From the NCBI GenBank assembly GCA_947579605.1, contig OX388306.1, forward strand, positions 3,534,001 through 3,598,000: a stretch of DNA of 64,000 nt, written 5' to 3'. The notes beneath the pieces were generated by a model, which was not told the DNA's origin, made no database searches, and saw only the letters and a program-made list of their open reading frames with translations. This stretch comes from Athripsodes cinereus (lineage: Eukaryota; Arthropoda; Insecta; Trichoptera; Leptoceridae). Shown here in pieces: positions 1-9,869 of this stretch (position 1 is the stretch's first letter; every line of letters begins with the position of its first letter). The translations under genes and the position numbers were made by a program.

Positions 1-929
1 TTGTTTTTACCCTCTTTCTCCTTCCAGAGGGGTTTATTCGTCAGGACGTTGGGACACTGGGGGAAGTATAAATCCAACGGGACACAGTTTTCAGGGACTA
101 ATGTAGCTGTTACTTTGTAATCAGTTACTGACTGAACTTTCGTGACCCATAATGTTTTTGTGACTGTTTTTGTTTCACCTCCTTTGAATAAATATCTTCC
201 TTCATCATTATCATCAATGATCTCAGACGATGCATCAATAACAGCATCGTTTATCACTGATTTCACTTCATCGATTGCTGGAGTTTCACGATTGAATTGC
301 AAGAATCTTCCACTTCTAGCTGAAACGACTTCGTTATCTGGCTCAGATTCGAAAAATGATGTTGAAATATCTTCAGGCATTCTTAGTGCTGCGGTTGGTT
401 CAATCTTTGGAACGATTTCGCTGAGAATTTCTTCAACTTTCTCAGCCACATTTTCACGGCTTAATTCTTCAGACTCATCTCTGTATGAAATACTGTTGTG
501 TTTTATTACTGAACAAGCTGGTTTCTTCTGAACTGAAGCTACACAGATCGGATGTTTGGTTACGAATTTGGTAACTTCCAATTTGACTGTTTTTGTTTTT
601 GTAACCACTGGCGCGGGCTTTGGTTTCAGGTATTCCTGCAAATCATGCAGAGGCTTTTTCAATGGATTTTGAATAGTAATAGGCTTCGGTTTCAGTGCAC
701 TCAGTTTATTGACAATATTTTCAATTATTCCTGGTTTCTTTGTTGTATAATCTGCATCTATGACAGTGTAAATTTGAGACTTTTCATCAGCATCAATGAC
801 TGCATCATGAGTAACAATATTTTCCCGTGTTTTTAAAAGTTCTTCTTCATTGTCTATGTTCTTTGCTATAGTTTGGTGTATCACTAGGACCATCAGTAAA
901 AAACACGGTATACTCTTTTTGAAACCCAT
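1..929 (-). CDS. Secreted protein of unknown function, N-terminal 309 codons, runs off left edge
   Basis: Reading the minus strand from ATG at 929 gives an uninterrupted frame to base 1, 309 codons, without a stop. Residues 1-22 form a typical signal peptide (basic K4-K5, hydrophobic FLLMVLVI, cleavage probably after an Ala near 22). The mature part is acidic-to-mixed and Lys/Val/Thr/Glu-rich, with no membrane segment. Two similar modules are visible: a TKTV...VTK stretch (about 109-126 and 252-266), each followed by a C-X9-C pair (C129/C139 and C282/C292), suggesting a duplicated disulfide-containing unit. A splice acceptor (TTTATTTTCAG) ends at 932, just before the ATG, so this is probably the first coding exon after a 5' UTR intron. 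A possible donor (GG/GTAAAA) lies at 11/10; if used, the exon ends at 11. I do not recognise the family. Plus-strand ORFs here are antisense shadows. Confidence 0.75.
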   Translation of the reverse strand, partial: MGFKKSIPCFLLMVLVIHQTIAKNIDNEEELLKTRENIVTHDAVIDADEKSQIYTVIDADYTTKKPGIIENIVNKLSALKPKPITIQNPLKKPLHDLQEYLKPKPAPVVTKTKTVKLEVTKFVTKHPICVASVQKKPACSVIKHNSISYRDESEELSRENVAEKVEEILSEIVPKIEPTAALRMPEDISTSFFESEPDNEVVSARSGRFLQFNRETPAIDEVKSVINDAVIDASSEIIDDNDEGRYLFKGGETKTVTKTLWVTKVQSVTDYKVTATLVPENCVPLDLYFPQCPNVLTNKPLWKEKEGKN

Positions 930-931
930 TT

Positions 932-950
932 CTGAAAATAAAGAAATATT
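932..950 (-). promoter_or_regulatory. Candidate 3' splice site ahead of the secreted-protein ATG
   Basis: Read on the minus strand, a pyrimidine-rich run ends in TTTTCAG at 932, two bases before the ATG at 929. It suggests a 5' UTR intron to the right of the exon. Confidence 0.5.
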
Positions 951-1091
951 TATTATCATTTTAATTTTTAAATCGAAACACGGTTTAAATTTTCACTATA
1001 TTTTTCAAAACTTTAACGTTTTCGTTCACATTGTGGATATTTCAATCATTTGGACATTACTGAGTACTCTTAAGTTAGATTTTTAAATACA

Positions 1092-1290
1092 TAATGAACG
1101 TTTTAAAATTGTTTTTATTAATTAAAACAAAACACTTAACCAATCAGATATCTCGATTCTACAATCGTAATGTAATCGGATTACATTTTGCACAATGTTA
1201 TATTGTGAAAATATGGTTTTTCAATCGAGATATCTGATTGGTTATGTCATCAATGTGGAAGTATTAAAAATAAGTGTTTTATTTATATTT
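1092..1290. repeat. Inverted-repeat (MITE-like) element, family related to 5876 and 39345
   Basis: A perfect 21-bp inverted repeat (AACCAATCAGATATCTCGATT at 1138-1158, its complement at 1223-1243) brackets a 64-bp centre. Outside it the arms continue imperfectly: an AAACACTTA-type string on the left faces TAAGTGTTTT on the right near 1271. Similar half-elements occur at 5876-5945 and 39345-39430. No coding capacity; superfamily not assigned. Confidence 0.55.
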
Positions 1291-2293
1291 ATAAATTTTC
1301 ATCCTGAACCGTCGATCGACAGTGTTAACTTCAATGTTTATATTTATAAATTAAAATGAAGTTTCAAAATGTGAACACAAAAAGATATCCTTCAACAAAT
1401 TATTGATTATTCTTATGTTTCGAAGAACGCTGATTAAAAGGTCATTCAGAACAAACAGCAAGTAGTATTGTTTATGAATCTACATACATATGCTTTCAGT
1501 TTTCCAGTAGACAAAGAAATTTAAAAATTTGTTAAACGGAGGAATAAGGTAACAAACACATTAGAAAAATAAAAAAAATATTAACAGCCATCCCTATTTT
1601 CTTAAGAGACTTTTCTCTAAATTATTTTATCACTCAACTGAAATAATATTTAATTATCAATAATTGTCACTCATGAAAAAGACAGGCAAGAAATGGGAAT
1701 GGAAAAGAAAATCCAAACTCGTAGCAGACTAATCCAATGGATTCTAACCTACTATATTTGTTCATCGTACTTAAATATTATATTGTTGTTAAATTTGTTA
1801 AGTGTATTTACCAAAACACATGCTCAAATAATTAAAATTTGTGAGGTTAATTAATTTATATAGTATTTATTTAAGAGAAAACATTATTAAAACCTTAATA
1901 CTTTGTGTGTTTCATGTAAAAGTTCTTGAACTTTCTAACTAGAAAATTTAATACTTGAAGGATACGTTATTTTAGGCATATTCGTATTAGGTACATGCCT
2001 GTTGGTTATGGCTCATAAAGCTAAAATTACTTTTGGGCTTCAGCTTAATTTTTTTTATAGCTCAAGTTTAACACTAAATAATTTATAGTTCTTCACAATA
2101 ATAAGATCGTAAAATTTCAGATTTTCTGGACCATGCAGATTGCTAATGGGATTGAAACTTTGTAGGTATGTTTTTAAAATTGATGGAAGACAGCAGTTAA
2201 ATAAGAAAAAAATGAAACTGAGAGAAAAAACCTGCTCTACGGAGGCCCTGACAAAGAGTACGACGTCGATCTTTTTTGTAGTTTTCTGGGTGT
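1291..2293. other. AT-rich intergenic gap
   Basis: I see no gene, long ORF, tandem array or recognised element here. Confidence 0.5.
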
Positions 2294-2305
2294 ATATATT
2301 TAGTA

Positions 2306-2732
2306 CATACATACATACCATCACGCCGCTTCCCTCGCGGGGTAGGCAGAATGGATCGAGCGCCACTTCCTTCTCAGCCAAATATATCTTCTTAGTCATT
2401 CTGTCCTCATTCATTCTTTCCACGTGCCCAAACCATCTTAACTTATTTACATTCATCCTTGTTATTACACCAACTTTCATTCCACATTCCTTTCGTATAT
2501 CACTGTTATGCACACGATCTCTCAGACTTTTACCACACATCCTTCTCAACGATCTCATTTCCACTGCATTTATGCCACTTTCATCCTTCTTTAACCATGT
2601 CCACGTCTCATTTGCATACATAAGTGTTGGCACTAAGATAGCAGAGTGCACCAACCTTTTATCTGTGGTAGATATGTTTCTATTTGCAATTATTGGTCGG
2701 ATTGCACCATTTACCTTATTGCCAGGTACTCC
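2306..2732 (-). pseudogene. LINE family A copy A1, 5'-truncated and internally deleted
   Basis: The minus strand encodes the C-terminal region of the family A reverse-transcriptase protein, from SETWTWLKKDESG-type residues through the KLRWFGHVERM motif. About 145 bp corresponding to the GRPR...QILQDG region of other A copies are missing near 2373, which shifts the reading. The 3' end at the left is the terminal stem-loop followed by a (GTAT)n tail. A perfect 12-bp direct repeat (ATATATTTAGTA at 2294-2305 and 2733-2744) flanks the copy and is a convincing target-site duplication from target-primed reverse transcription. The copy is dead. Confidence 0.8.
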
Positions 2733-2744
2733 ATATATTTAGTA

Positions 2745-4082
2745 TCGGTACACAAAAAAGCAAAATTCCATATTGTATGTATTGAAACAAGCTTTTCGTT
2801 ATACTGTAGATTTACTGTAGACCTAAGAAGTAGAAAGATATCTCTCTCGCGTTGCTTAATCTTAGTAGAACAAAACGCTTGTTTAAAATTGCTCAAATCA
2901 ATATTAGTCTTATAGAAAGCGTAGGGATTAATAAAACATTATAAATACATAACGTTTTGGTTTGGTATTCATAGAATCTAGAGTTCGATTCCACACGCTT
3001 CTGACCTTCTCCACCTTCACGACAAAGGCATATTGTAAGTAATCACAGTAAGCTGTGAACGTCGGTATTTATGGTGTGTTCGGGTTATAACAAATCCAGA
3101 ATCATTTCAAAACTGACAACTTGACTCAAAAACTATTTCGTGTCTATTTCTATACTTATGTTGATTTTCCCGCTATTTTGCACACATATTTCATGGAATT
3201 AGACTGTTTTAAAAATAAAGTTTCATTGATTTTATCAGTTAAAAGAATGCAATATTTGGATTCGTTCACATTCGATCCAAATTTCTCATATAAAATAAGA
3301 CGTAAACAACTCCAATTCAGCGATAAGTTATGCTACTAATTTTGAATGTCTTATTTTTAATAAGAACGAAGAGAACGGCTGGAATGTGATGTTATTTAAA
3401 AAAAAAACACCGGTTACCCCACTTGTATGAGATACCTTGATGGTAGAGATAAATATATTATAAGGGATAGACGAAATCATTTTTGGGAACGCTGATACAT
3501 TGCCTAACTCTCAACAAAGTAATAAGGTAATATATCTAAAAAGATAGGTAATTTTTCATAAACTTCAAAAAGTAACAATAAAGCATAAATCAGGCCAATT
3601 TGAAGCTAGCTATTCCTGGTAGAAATCTGATTTATGTTCTCAAAATTAAACTTTTTACAACTTCCAAAGTTTAGAATTACAAGAATTATTTGATTACTGC
3701 ATTACATTCAGACTTTTTCACTTTCAGTGTTCACTCAGAATGATCATCGAAATCTAAGAATGTGAATAGACGTTTCATCCAAAACGATCACTTGGGCTAA
3801 AGGATGATAATAATGTAACATCAAATACAATTTTAACGAAAAGGCCTTTTTATTATGATCATCCAGAGTGAATGAATCAATGTTAAAGCCCCTTGAGATA
3901 GTAGGCATCCAAGCTTCATTCAGCTCCTGTTCAAAAGGAGTCTTGTTTATTTTAACAATCACATTTTTTTATGTGTGGGTCAACCAATTCACTAACATTA
4001 TAAAAATGTATTTATATCATAAACATACCTACGTATTAATAACTCTAAAGTTTGTACATTCACAGAGTGAAAATTCATTATG
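2745..4082. other. Intergenic gap
   Basis: No supported gene. Small ORFs at 3121-3339 and 3744-3962 have no recognisable domain. The only element signal is the S-like tail at 3412-3452. Confidence 0.45.
3412..3452 (+). repeat. Decayed 3' tail of an S (SINE-like) element
   Basis: Matches the S consensus 3' end (GGCTACCCCACTTGTGGGAT then CCGTGATGGTA) with several substitutions; the body upstream is not recognisable. Confidence 0.45.
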
Positions 4083-4313
4083 ATGATATTATACTTTAAA
4101 TAACACACAGTTTACTTTTCACTAAGATTTATTCTAACCTCGAGCGCTTTCCTCAATGTTAATGTATCGACATTTTCAAGATATCGTCATAACTTTTGTT
4201 TTTTAACTTAGTTCTATTGAAAATGTCAATTCATTAACATTGACGAAAGCGCTCGAGGTTAGAATAAATCTTAGTGAAAAGTAAACTGTGTGTTATTTAA
4301 AGTATAATATCAT
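4083..4313. mobile_element. Foldback MITE, copy 1
   Basis: The two halves are near-perfect reverse complements: about 82 bp of each arm pair with one mismatch, and pairing continues imperfectly towards a short centre near 4185-4210. A diverged second copy with the same arm sequence (CAGTT...TTTTCACT, AACCTCGA, CGACATTTTCA) lies at 48409-48640. No ORF. No clear target duplication, so superfamily is unassigned. Confidence 0.75.
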
Positions 4314-5414
4314 ACCTACGTATATTCTTTTCCATTCAATGCAAGTGAGATATTCAAAATGAATAATATCACATTAGGTACTTATTCATTCTGATTTGAA
4401 TTGCAAAAATGGAGATGTTAAAATTGAAACTAATAAAAAAATTGTGACAATAATGTGAAACCAAATTTTTATTGTAAAAAAATTAATGAATAATACATTA
4501 TAATGCGAGTCAAAAGTAAAAGTGCACCTTTGAGGTGATTTGAATCATGAATAGGGTGCGATAAAAATGATCCAATAATAATATTGAGTGTAAGTTTTAT
4601 GTAACGCTTTATTTTCAGAAAAAAAAACTTAAAAGTTTATAGAAAGGAGAAAAATACTCTAGATTTTCAGATGCTTTAAAATAATAAGTGTGTTGTGCAA
4701 TATTTTTATTCTTGTAGGTATATCAAAATCTTTCGTCGTTCCATGATATCTACACATTTTTTTATGTTAAACAAATCTAAATTTACATTTTCTATTTTTT
4801 TTTTCAACCTTTATTAATCATTGAAGTTGTCGGTTTCAAAAAATAAAGAAGGCATTTTAAAGATGGGCATTTAATTAATATGACTGAAATTTTAAATTTA
4901 ATAATAACGTTTACTTTTGATTAAAAATATTTAATTAAAAACTGAGTTTTTCTGAGAGTTTTTGAAAATTAAGTCTAACAATATTCAGCTGTATTTTGAA
5001 ATATAAACAATTATTTATTTAAATTACCTGTATTTATTTATGATTAAAATCCACTTGTAAATTTTTCTGAATCGATTAATAATTGTCAAACACCGCACGT
5101 TTATTTACAACAATACGCGCGACTGGCGTCACATGTAAAACTATAATGAAAAGCAATTAGTGACTATACTGTCTTATAAGTACGTAAACAAGTAAATTGT
5201 TTAAAATGTTGTAATGAATGTGATATGCACTTGGGTAAAACTTTCTCTAAATTTGACAATTATATGTAGTTCTTCGATGAAATTAATAAGTGAATTTGTA
5301 TCTGATTAGTAAACGACAAAATAATGTCGTTTACGGATATAGGTAAATGCTTGTTAATATTTCACAATTATTTGACAATATTATTATTGTTAAAAATTGA
5401 CTTATGAAATACCT
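4314..5414. other. AT-rich intergenic gap
   Basis: No gene or recognised element; only AT-rich sequence. Confidence 0.5.
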
Positions 5415-5622
5415 ACCTGCTACACGCCGTGTCCCAGGTGGGGTAGGCAGAAAGAACGGAACGCTATGTTGATCTATTCTTACACACTTCTTTCGCTTCA
5501 TCTACATTAATTTAGTTTCATGTAGAGGAAGCACGCTGATATTCCTTACTCAAAACGCAACCATCCTTGAATATTCAATTATGTGGTCAAGTCATGAAGT
5601 TATTGGTCGTCCACAATCCATA
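5415..5622 (-). pseudogene. LINE family B 3' fragment (B2)
   Basis: The left end carries the B-type 3' stem-loop (CTACCCCACCTGGGAC on the minus strand). It is followed to the right by diverged coding sequence for the last part of the B protein (RNRRACMRN, GRPR-like W-DHVDQIL). Frameshifted and 5'-truncated. Confidence 0.6.
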
Positions 5623-5875
5623 GAATGGATATGGTTTGTGATCAAATTCAAAAATGATCCAAAAAAATAATTGCCTCTCAGTATATGATTGTTAACATGT
5701 CAAAGGCTAACGCCGTAAATATATGAAATAAAATATGATTTGTATTAAATCTTTCTCGATTGAATGTTATATCGTGACAGTGAGAATGGCGGAATTGTTG
5801 AACATTGTTCATAAACAACTTGTCTAGAGCCAATTCGTAAGCGTTAGGACGTCTTCTTCACTTCTTCCTATTAGA

Positions 5876-5945
5876 TTTTGTACAGTGTTAAATTGTGTAA
5901 ACATGGTTCTGCAATCAAGATGTCTGAATGGTTCTGTCAACAAAA
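5876..5945. repeat. Half-copy of the 1138-type inverted-repeat family
   Basis: Shares TTGTRCARTGTTA, then AACATGGTT-type sequence and an AATC(A/G)AGAT-TCTGA-TGGTT end with the right half of 1092-1290. Confidence 0.4.
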
Positions 5946-6191
5946 TTTGTTAGAAAGACGAAGTGAGAAGTCTCCTTGGACATCAGCAATGAAACAAAGA
6001 TGTCTCTAATTCAACTAGGACAGGTAAAGAGGGATATAAATATACGAGTAGGTATATCATGACAAGCGATTATATTTGCCTACATAGTATATGTATATCT
6101 AAGGATAATAAATTGTGTGGCTTGGAATTGAAGGTGGGAAAATCCAAAAATGTTTTTTTCTTATTGAAGCATGTACTATGTAGCAATATTC

Positions 6192-6423
6192 CGTGAAGTA
6201 ACATGGAAATAAAAATGGTCTCCCACTCTTTCCCATTAGTTTTCGAGTGTTCTGTGAAAGGCAGGTTTTTGAAATTAAAAAAAGGAATAAATCATTTTAG
6301 GTTTGACACCCATCCTGAATTTATTTATTTTTGAAGGCACAGAGAAAAAGGTTGCATGTTTGTTACATGCAGTTGATATGCTGGCTACCCCACTTGTAGG
6401 ATGTTCTGTGGTGGTGTCATTTG
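6192..6423 (+). repeat. S (SINE-like) element S2
   Basis: Nearly full-length diverged copy. Landmarks in order: GGTCTCCCACTCTT, GTTTTCGAGTGTTCTGT, AGGCAGG, ACACCCATCCTGAAT, TTGCATGTTTGTTACATGCAG and the terminal CTACCCCACTTGT. The ORF across it is incidental. Confidence 0.65.
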
Positions 6424-6569
6424 TAGAAATATTATTTATGTTAAATTTTATAATAATATTACATTTTTCAAAACATTTGAATCCAACGAAATTTGCAAGA
6501 CGAAGTGGAAACAAATTCGAAGTACATATTGAAAACTTACTGTGCTCTGTTTTTGTTTTCAAAACAACT

Positions 6570-6728
6570 GCAAGTAGATCCCTTCGCTCAGCGAAGACGT
6601 TATTGCCGAACGAGATCAATAGAGCCAATAAGTCCTGCTTCTTTGACAAGGCTTTTGATGTTACAGGATCCGTCATCTGGAATCAACTCCCCCAAAACCT
6701 TAGAAGAAGACAATCAATAAGTTTATAA
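6570..6728 (+). pseudogene. C-terminal remnant of a jockey/CR1-like LINE protein
   Basis: The frame ending at 6728 contains FDKAFDVTGSVIWNQLPQNLRR. This fits the conserved F-V-A/G-x-x-x-W-N-x-L-P block at the extreme C-terminus of many jockey/CR1-type reverse-transcriptase proteins. Upstream in-frame sequence belongs to the S2 element and is not part of it. Family assignment is from memory of the motif. Confidence 0.4.
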
Positions 6729-7232
6729 TAGCTTATAATTAGCTTAGTTTGAAAGGTGTATAAGGTTGTGTTTATAACAAAAACCCAGATATATCTTATT
6801 TAAAAAAAAAAAAAAGTTAAACGTACAGAAGCAAAACAAACCACCATAATTTCTTTCGCCCTTGAGATGGATGCTTCATCAAACGGCACCGAATTAACCA
6901 TATATACCTATGACATAGATTCATAAAAAGCAATCAAAATGATTTTATTATTTGGGCTCTTCTAACATTTTACTACAAATGGACATGTCCAATTTCGTTC
7001 CCAAGGCTCTCAAAATATATCTTAGAATTCTCTTTGTAACAAGCGTGCGTGCTGAACAGGGATAACTTCACATGGTTTACTTTGTCTAATAGTTGTGTAG
7101 GCGTTAATGGACACTTTCAAAACGGTGTTATTTTGAAATGATAAGTGGCTTACAATAATATTATGTCGCAACTAGAGTATACATTATAATATAGCTGGCA
7201 CTTAATGAATTAGATATATCTTTAAACGAGTA
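6729..7232. other. Gap with one short dispersed motif
   Basis: No gene. The segment 6852-6900 carries a CGCCCTTGAGATGG...AAACGGC motif also found near 7400 (inverted), 44290 and 58306. Confidence 0.4.
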
Positions 7233-7449
7233 GTCATAATTAGAGATGCAACGAATAGTTGACCGAATATCGAATATTATGCAAGATCATGACGTGTCGA
7301 ATAACCGAATATTCGACAAAACAATGGTGAGAGCGTGCGATACTTCCGATCGCGCATCTACGTATTACCTATGTATGTATGTTGAATTATTTATTCGGCA
7401 CCGTTTAATGGAGCATCCATCTCAAGGACGCGGGAAACTATTGGAAGAG

Positions 7450-7561
7450 GTCCAAGAACCACGTGGCTTGTCACGTGGACCAAATTCTTAAGGATGGACG
7501 CGTGTTGAGTAAGAGAAATCGGCGTGCATGTATGAGAAACTGGATGAATGTAGAGGAAGCG
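7450..7561 (+). pseudogene. LINE B fragment B3a inside the hAT element
   Basis: Plus-strand sequence matches the C-terminal part of LINE B (Q-ILKDGRVLSKRNRRACMRN-MNVEEA). It stops abruptly at 7561, where an opposed B fragment begins; no 3' tail. Confidence 0.6.
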
Positions 7562-7785
7562 TTCCTCACACCCCTTCTTTCAGATAAATACATCCTCTTC
7601 GTCATCCTTTCATCTTGCATTCGCTCAACATGTCCAAACCATCTCAACTTGTTTACACGCATTCTGTCCACAACACCCTCTCACATCCGCTCATTCTCCT
7701 GATATCCTCATTCCTCACTCTATCCCGCAACGTTTTACAAACCATTCTTCTCAGTGAACGTTTCTTGTTTGACTCCATATCAAAT
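7562..7785 (-). pseudogene. LINE B fragment B3b, inverted against B3a
   Basis: The minus strand encodes the MRVNKLRWFGHVERMQ-ERMTKR-YLSERRGVR block. This is the part of the B protein immediately upstream of what B3a encodes. The junction with B3a at 7561/7562 is head-to-head rearranged. Confidence 0.6.
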
Positions 7786-7935
7786 AAAATTAATTAATTA
7801 GATGTTTGAGGATTAATAAATTTATGCATCTGCAGCTGACAATGAAATAGCAACAATCTACAAGCTATTGTTTTTTTCCAGTTTTACATTTAAGCTATTC
7901 AGCAGAAAACCGAATAATTCATCGCCCTCAACGCT

Positions 7936-8070
7936 AGGTACCTGGGAGCAACCATAACGCCAGAAGGTGATCTCGGGTCGGAATTACCAATCCGCATAGG
8001 AGCTGCTAGCGGGGATTTCAATAACATGAACAAAGTTTGGAAGGCGTCTGGACTCAGCATCAGGACACAC
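7936..8070 (+). pseudogene. LINE reverse-transcriptase thumb-region fragment
   Basis: The plus frame from 7936 reads YLGATITPEGDLGSEL then IRIGAAS and NKVWKASGLSI. This fits the post-catalytic YLG...I-R-I/AS...W-S region of LINE reverse transcriptases, and is a different family from A/B. Both ends are abrupt. Confidence 0.6.
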
Positions 8071-8156
8071 CGAATAATAGACTTAATATATTCGGTATTC
8101 GGAATAGACAGAATACCGAATAGTTGCCTAACATTCTTTGCATCTCTAGTCATAAT

Positions 8157-8617
8157 ATAATGACTTAGTAGTACCTACCTACTCTTCTGTAGTACTCTTC
8201 TCAGTGTGTATTTACGTACATATTATCTTGTGACTTGTCGTCGCTACCCGTAATGCATAATGTTATAACTGTTGTTATTATAAAGTTTCATAATGTCTCC
8301 CAGATGATTTATGTATGCCCATGCGGATGACAGAAGAATATGTTGAGAAGTTATTTATTATGGTAACAATAATAATATAACTGTTTGCCTTCTCAAGTTT
8401 ACTAGATTTTGCTGTAAGTAGACTTCAATATTTATTTGTGTACTTCCTGTGATGGGAAACTAGTAGCTTAAAACATTTTTGTAATTTTTTTTTTCATTTT
8501 TTACTTACATTGGTAACAATATTTCAAACGAAAACAAAATATCATAAAAATATCAATTAAACAACTCAATGTATAGAAGGCGAGTTTATCGCTAAACTGC
8601 GAGGTCTTTCAACTTCA
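8157..8617. other. AT-rich gap
   Basis: No gene or recognised repeat. Confidence 0.45.
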
Positions 8618-8630
8618 GTTTTTAAGCTCT

Positions 8631-8935
8631 TCTTCTTCTTCTTCTTCCTAGCCTACTCCCGTCCACTCCTGGACGAAGGCTTCCTCCATCGCTTTCCACG
8701 CCGCTCTATCTTGGGCTCTCTGCATCCAGTTGACACCGACGTACTTGACCAGGTCATCCCTCCATCTTAGTGGTGGTCTTCCTACACTCCTGGTAGTTGT
8801 TCTTGGTTTCCAGGTTAAGACCCTCTTTGACCACTTATCTTCTGGATCTCTGGCCATGTGACCTGCCCACCGCCATTTGAGACATGCGATACGTTGGGCA
8901 ATATCTGTTACTTTTGTTCTTTGCCGTATCGTTTC
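8631..8935 (-). pseudogene. LINE family C, 5'-truncated copy with target duplication
   Basis: The minus frame encodes the C-terminal end of a LINE reverse transcriptase: IRQRTKVTDIAQRI, LKWRWAGHMAR, SVGRPPLRWRDD and QDRAAWKAMEEAFVQEWTG. The family is common in Lepidoptera. The 3' end (left) is a CGTCC/GGACG hairpin, then GTAGGCTAG, then a (GAA)n tail. A perfect 13-bp direct repeat (GTTTTTAAGCTCT, 8618-8630 and 8936-8948) flanks it and defines the insertion exactly. Only the last ~95 codons remain, so it has no catalytic domain. Confidence 0.85.
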
Positions 8936-9205
8936 GTTTTTAAGCTCTGCTGACATTTTAAAGGAAATTGATATGTCCGATTTCGAAACCAAATCTCGCA
9001 AATCTAATAAATAAAACGCGATACATTATTTTTAACGCAACATTTTTTTTTTCTCCCGAAATTCGAAACATAACAGTAGACCCAGCATGTAAAAATGTTT
9101 TCCACGCAAAAATATTATTTTGATGAACAAAATACAATACATGCGAAATTTACGAGAACTAAAAATTGATTGATTTCATCCTATACAAACAGTACAAAAC
9201 TCATG

Positions 9206-9620
9206 TGTAGAATATTTTCCTGTTAAAAGGCTAAATATCACTACTGAAATTAGTACTGTAGGTTTATAGGAAGCTGTAACTCACCCTAAATTTCTATTTT
9301 CTTTCTTGTATAGCACTTAAACACCTTATATAATTGTTTGTTTTAATATCACTATTTGATTTTTATTATCATTGAATTAGTTTAATTCAACACAATCACT
9401 TAATTACACTATTGAAACTGTTTGATATATGACTGATATATATGCGTGTGCACATCACCAAAGTTTTCAGCAGATGAGAGAGTTTTTTGTAACAATTATG
9501 TGAGCACACTGGGGTATAAAGAAGGGAGTGGGGGAAGGATATGCAAAGAAGATTGCACACACAATAAACACCAGTGATACACACACAAAAAAATATTAGA
9601 TATTGATAATATATCTAACA
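9206..9620 (-). repeat. 3' LTR of the BEL/Pao element
   Basis: On the minus strand it begins TGTTAGATATATTATC and ends CTACA, with canonical TG...CA termini. An AATAAA-type polyadenylation signal is present on the minus strand near 9365. A 62-codon ORF inside it also occurs in the other LTR and is incidental. Confidence 0.95.
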
Positions 9621-9633
9621 TCCTCACCACCCC
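9621..9633 (-). promoter_or_regulatory. Polypurine tract of the BEL/Pao element
   Basis: Minus strand GGGGTGGTGAGGA lies directly before the 3' LTR, the expected place for plus-strand DNA priming. Confidence 0.65.
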
Positions 9634-9869
9634 GAAAAGTAGGAATATGTGAATGAAAATCTCATCAAAATGATTGTAACTGTTTCAATGGTTGAAAACC
9701 ATAACCCTAAGATTCAATTCAATTCCTAATGTATGTTTACTCAATCAGACCTACATAATGTACATGAACTAATTTAAACGGAAGATACATGTGTATCCGA
9801 CAACTTATAAATGTATATATAAAATTAGCCTACGTTGATAACTTATCCTATACCTAAATGTAAACTTTA

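Larger units (their letters stand above)
7241..8148. mobile_element. hAT-type non-autonomous DNA transposon, composite
   Basis: The ends are TAGAGATGCAA (7241) and its complement TTGCATCTCTA ending at 8148. They are flanked by perfect 8-bp direct repeats GTCATAAT (7233-7240 and 8149-8156). An 8-bp duplication with TAGAG-type ends is the hAT signature. Near each end is GAATA-rich sequence (CGAATAGTTG, CCGAATA) typical of hAT subterminal repeats. No transposase frame is present. The interior is filled by fragments of LINE B in opposite orientations and a separate LINE reverse-transcriptase fragment. Mobilisation would need a transposase in trans. Confidence 0.75.

Noticed and set aside
142..531. 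Plus-strand 129-codon ORF (and 552-836, 850-1086)
   Set aside because: Antisense shadows of the minus-strand secreted-protein exon, which has the signal peptide and continuous frame.
3744..3962. Minus-strand 72-codon ORF containing VLDETSIH
   Set aside because: Too short, no further transposase-like motif in any adjacent frame.
7450..7785. Twin-priming inversion of a LINE
   Set aside because: The order of the two opposed pieces and the missing 3' tail do not match the expected inverted-5'-part then 3'-part-with-tail layout.
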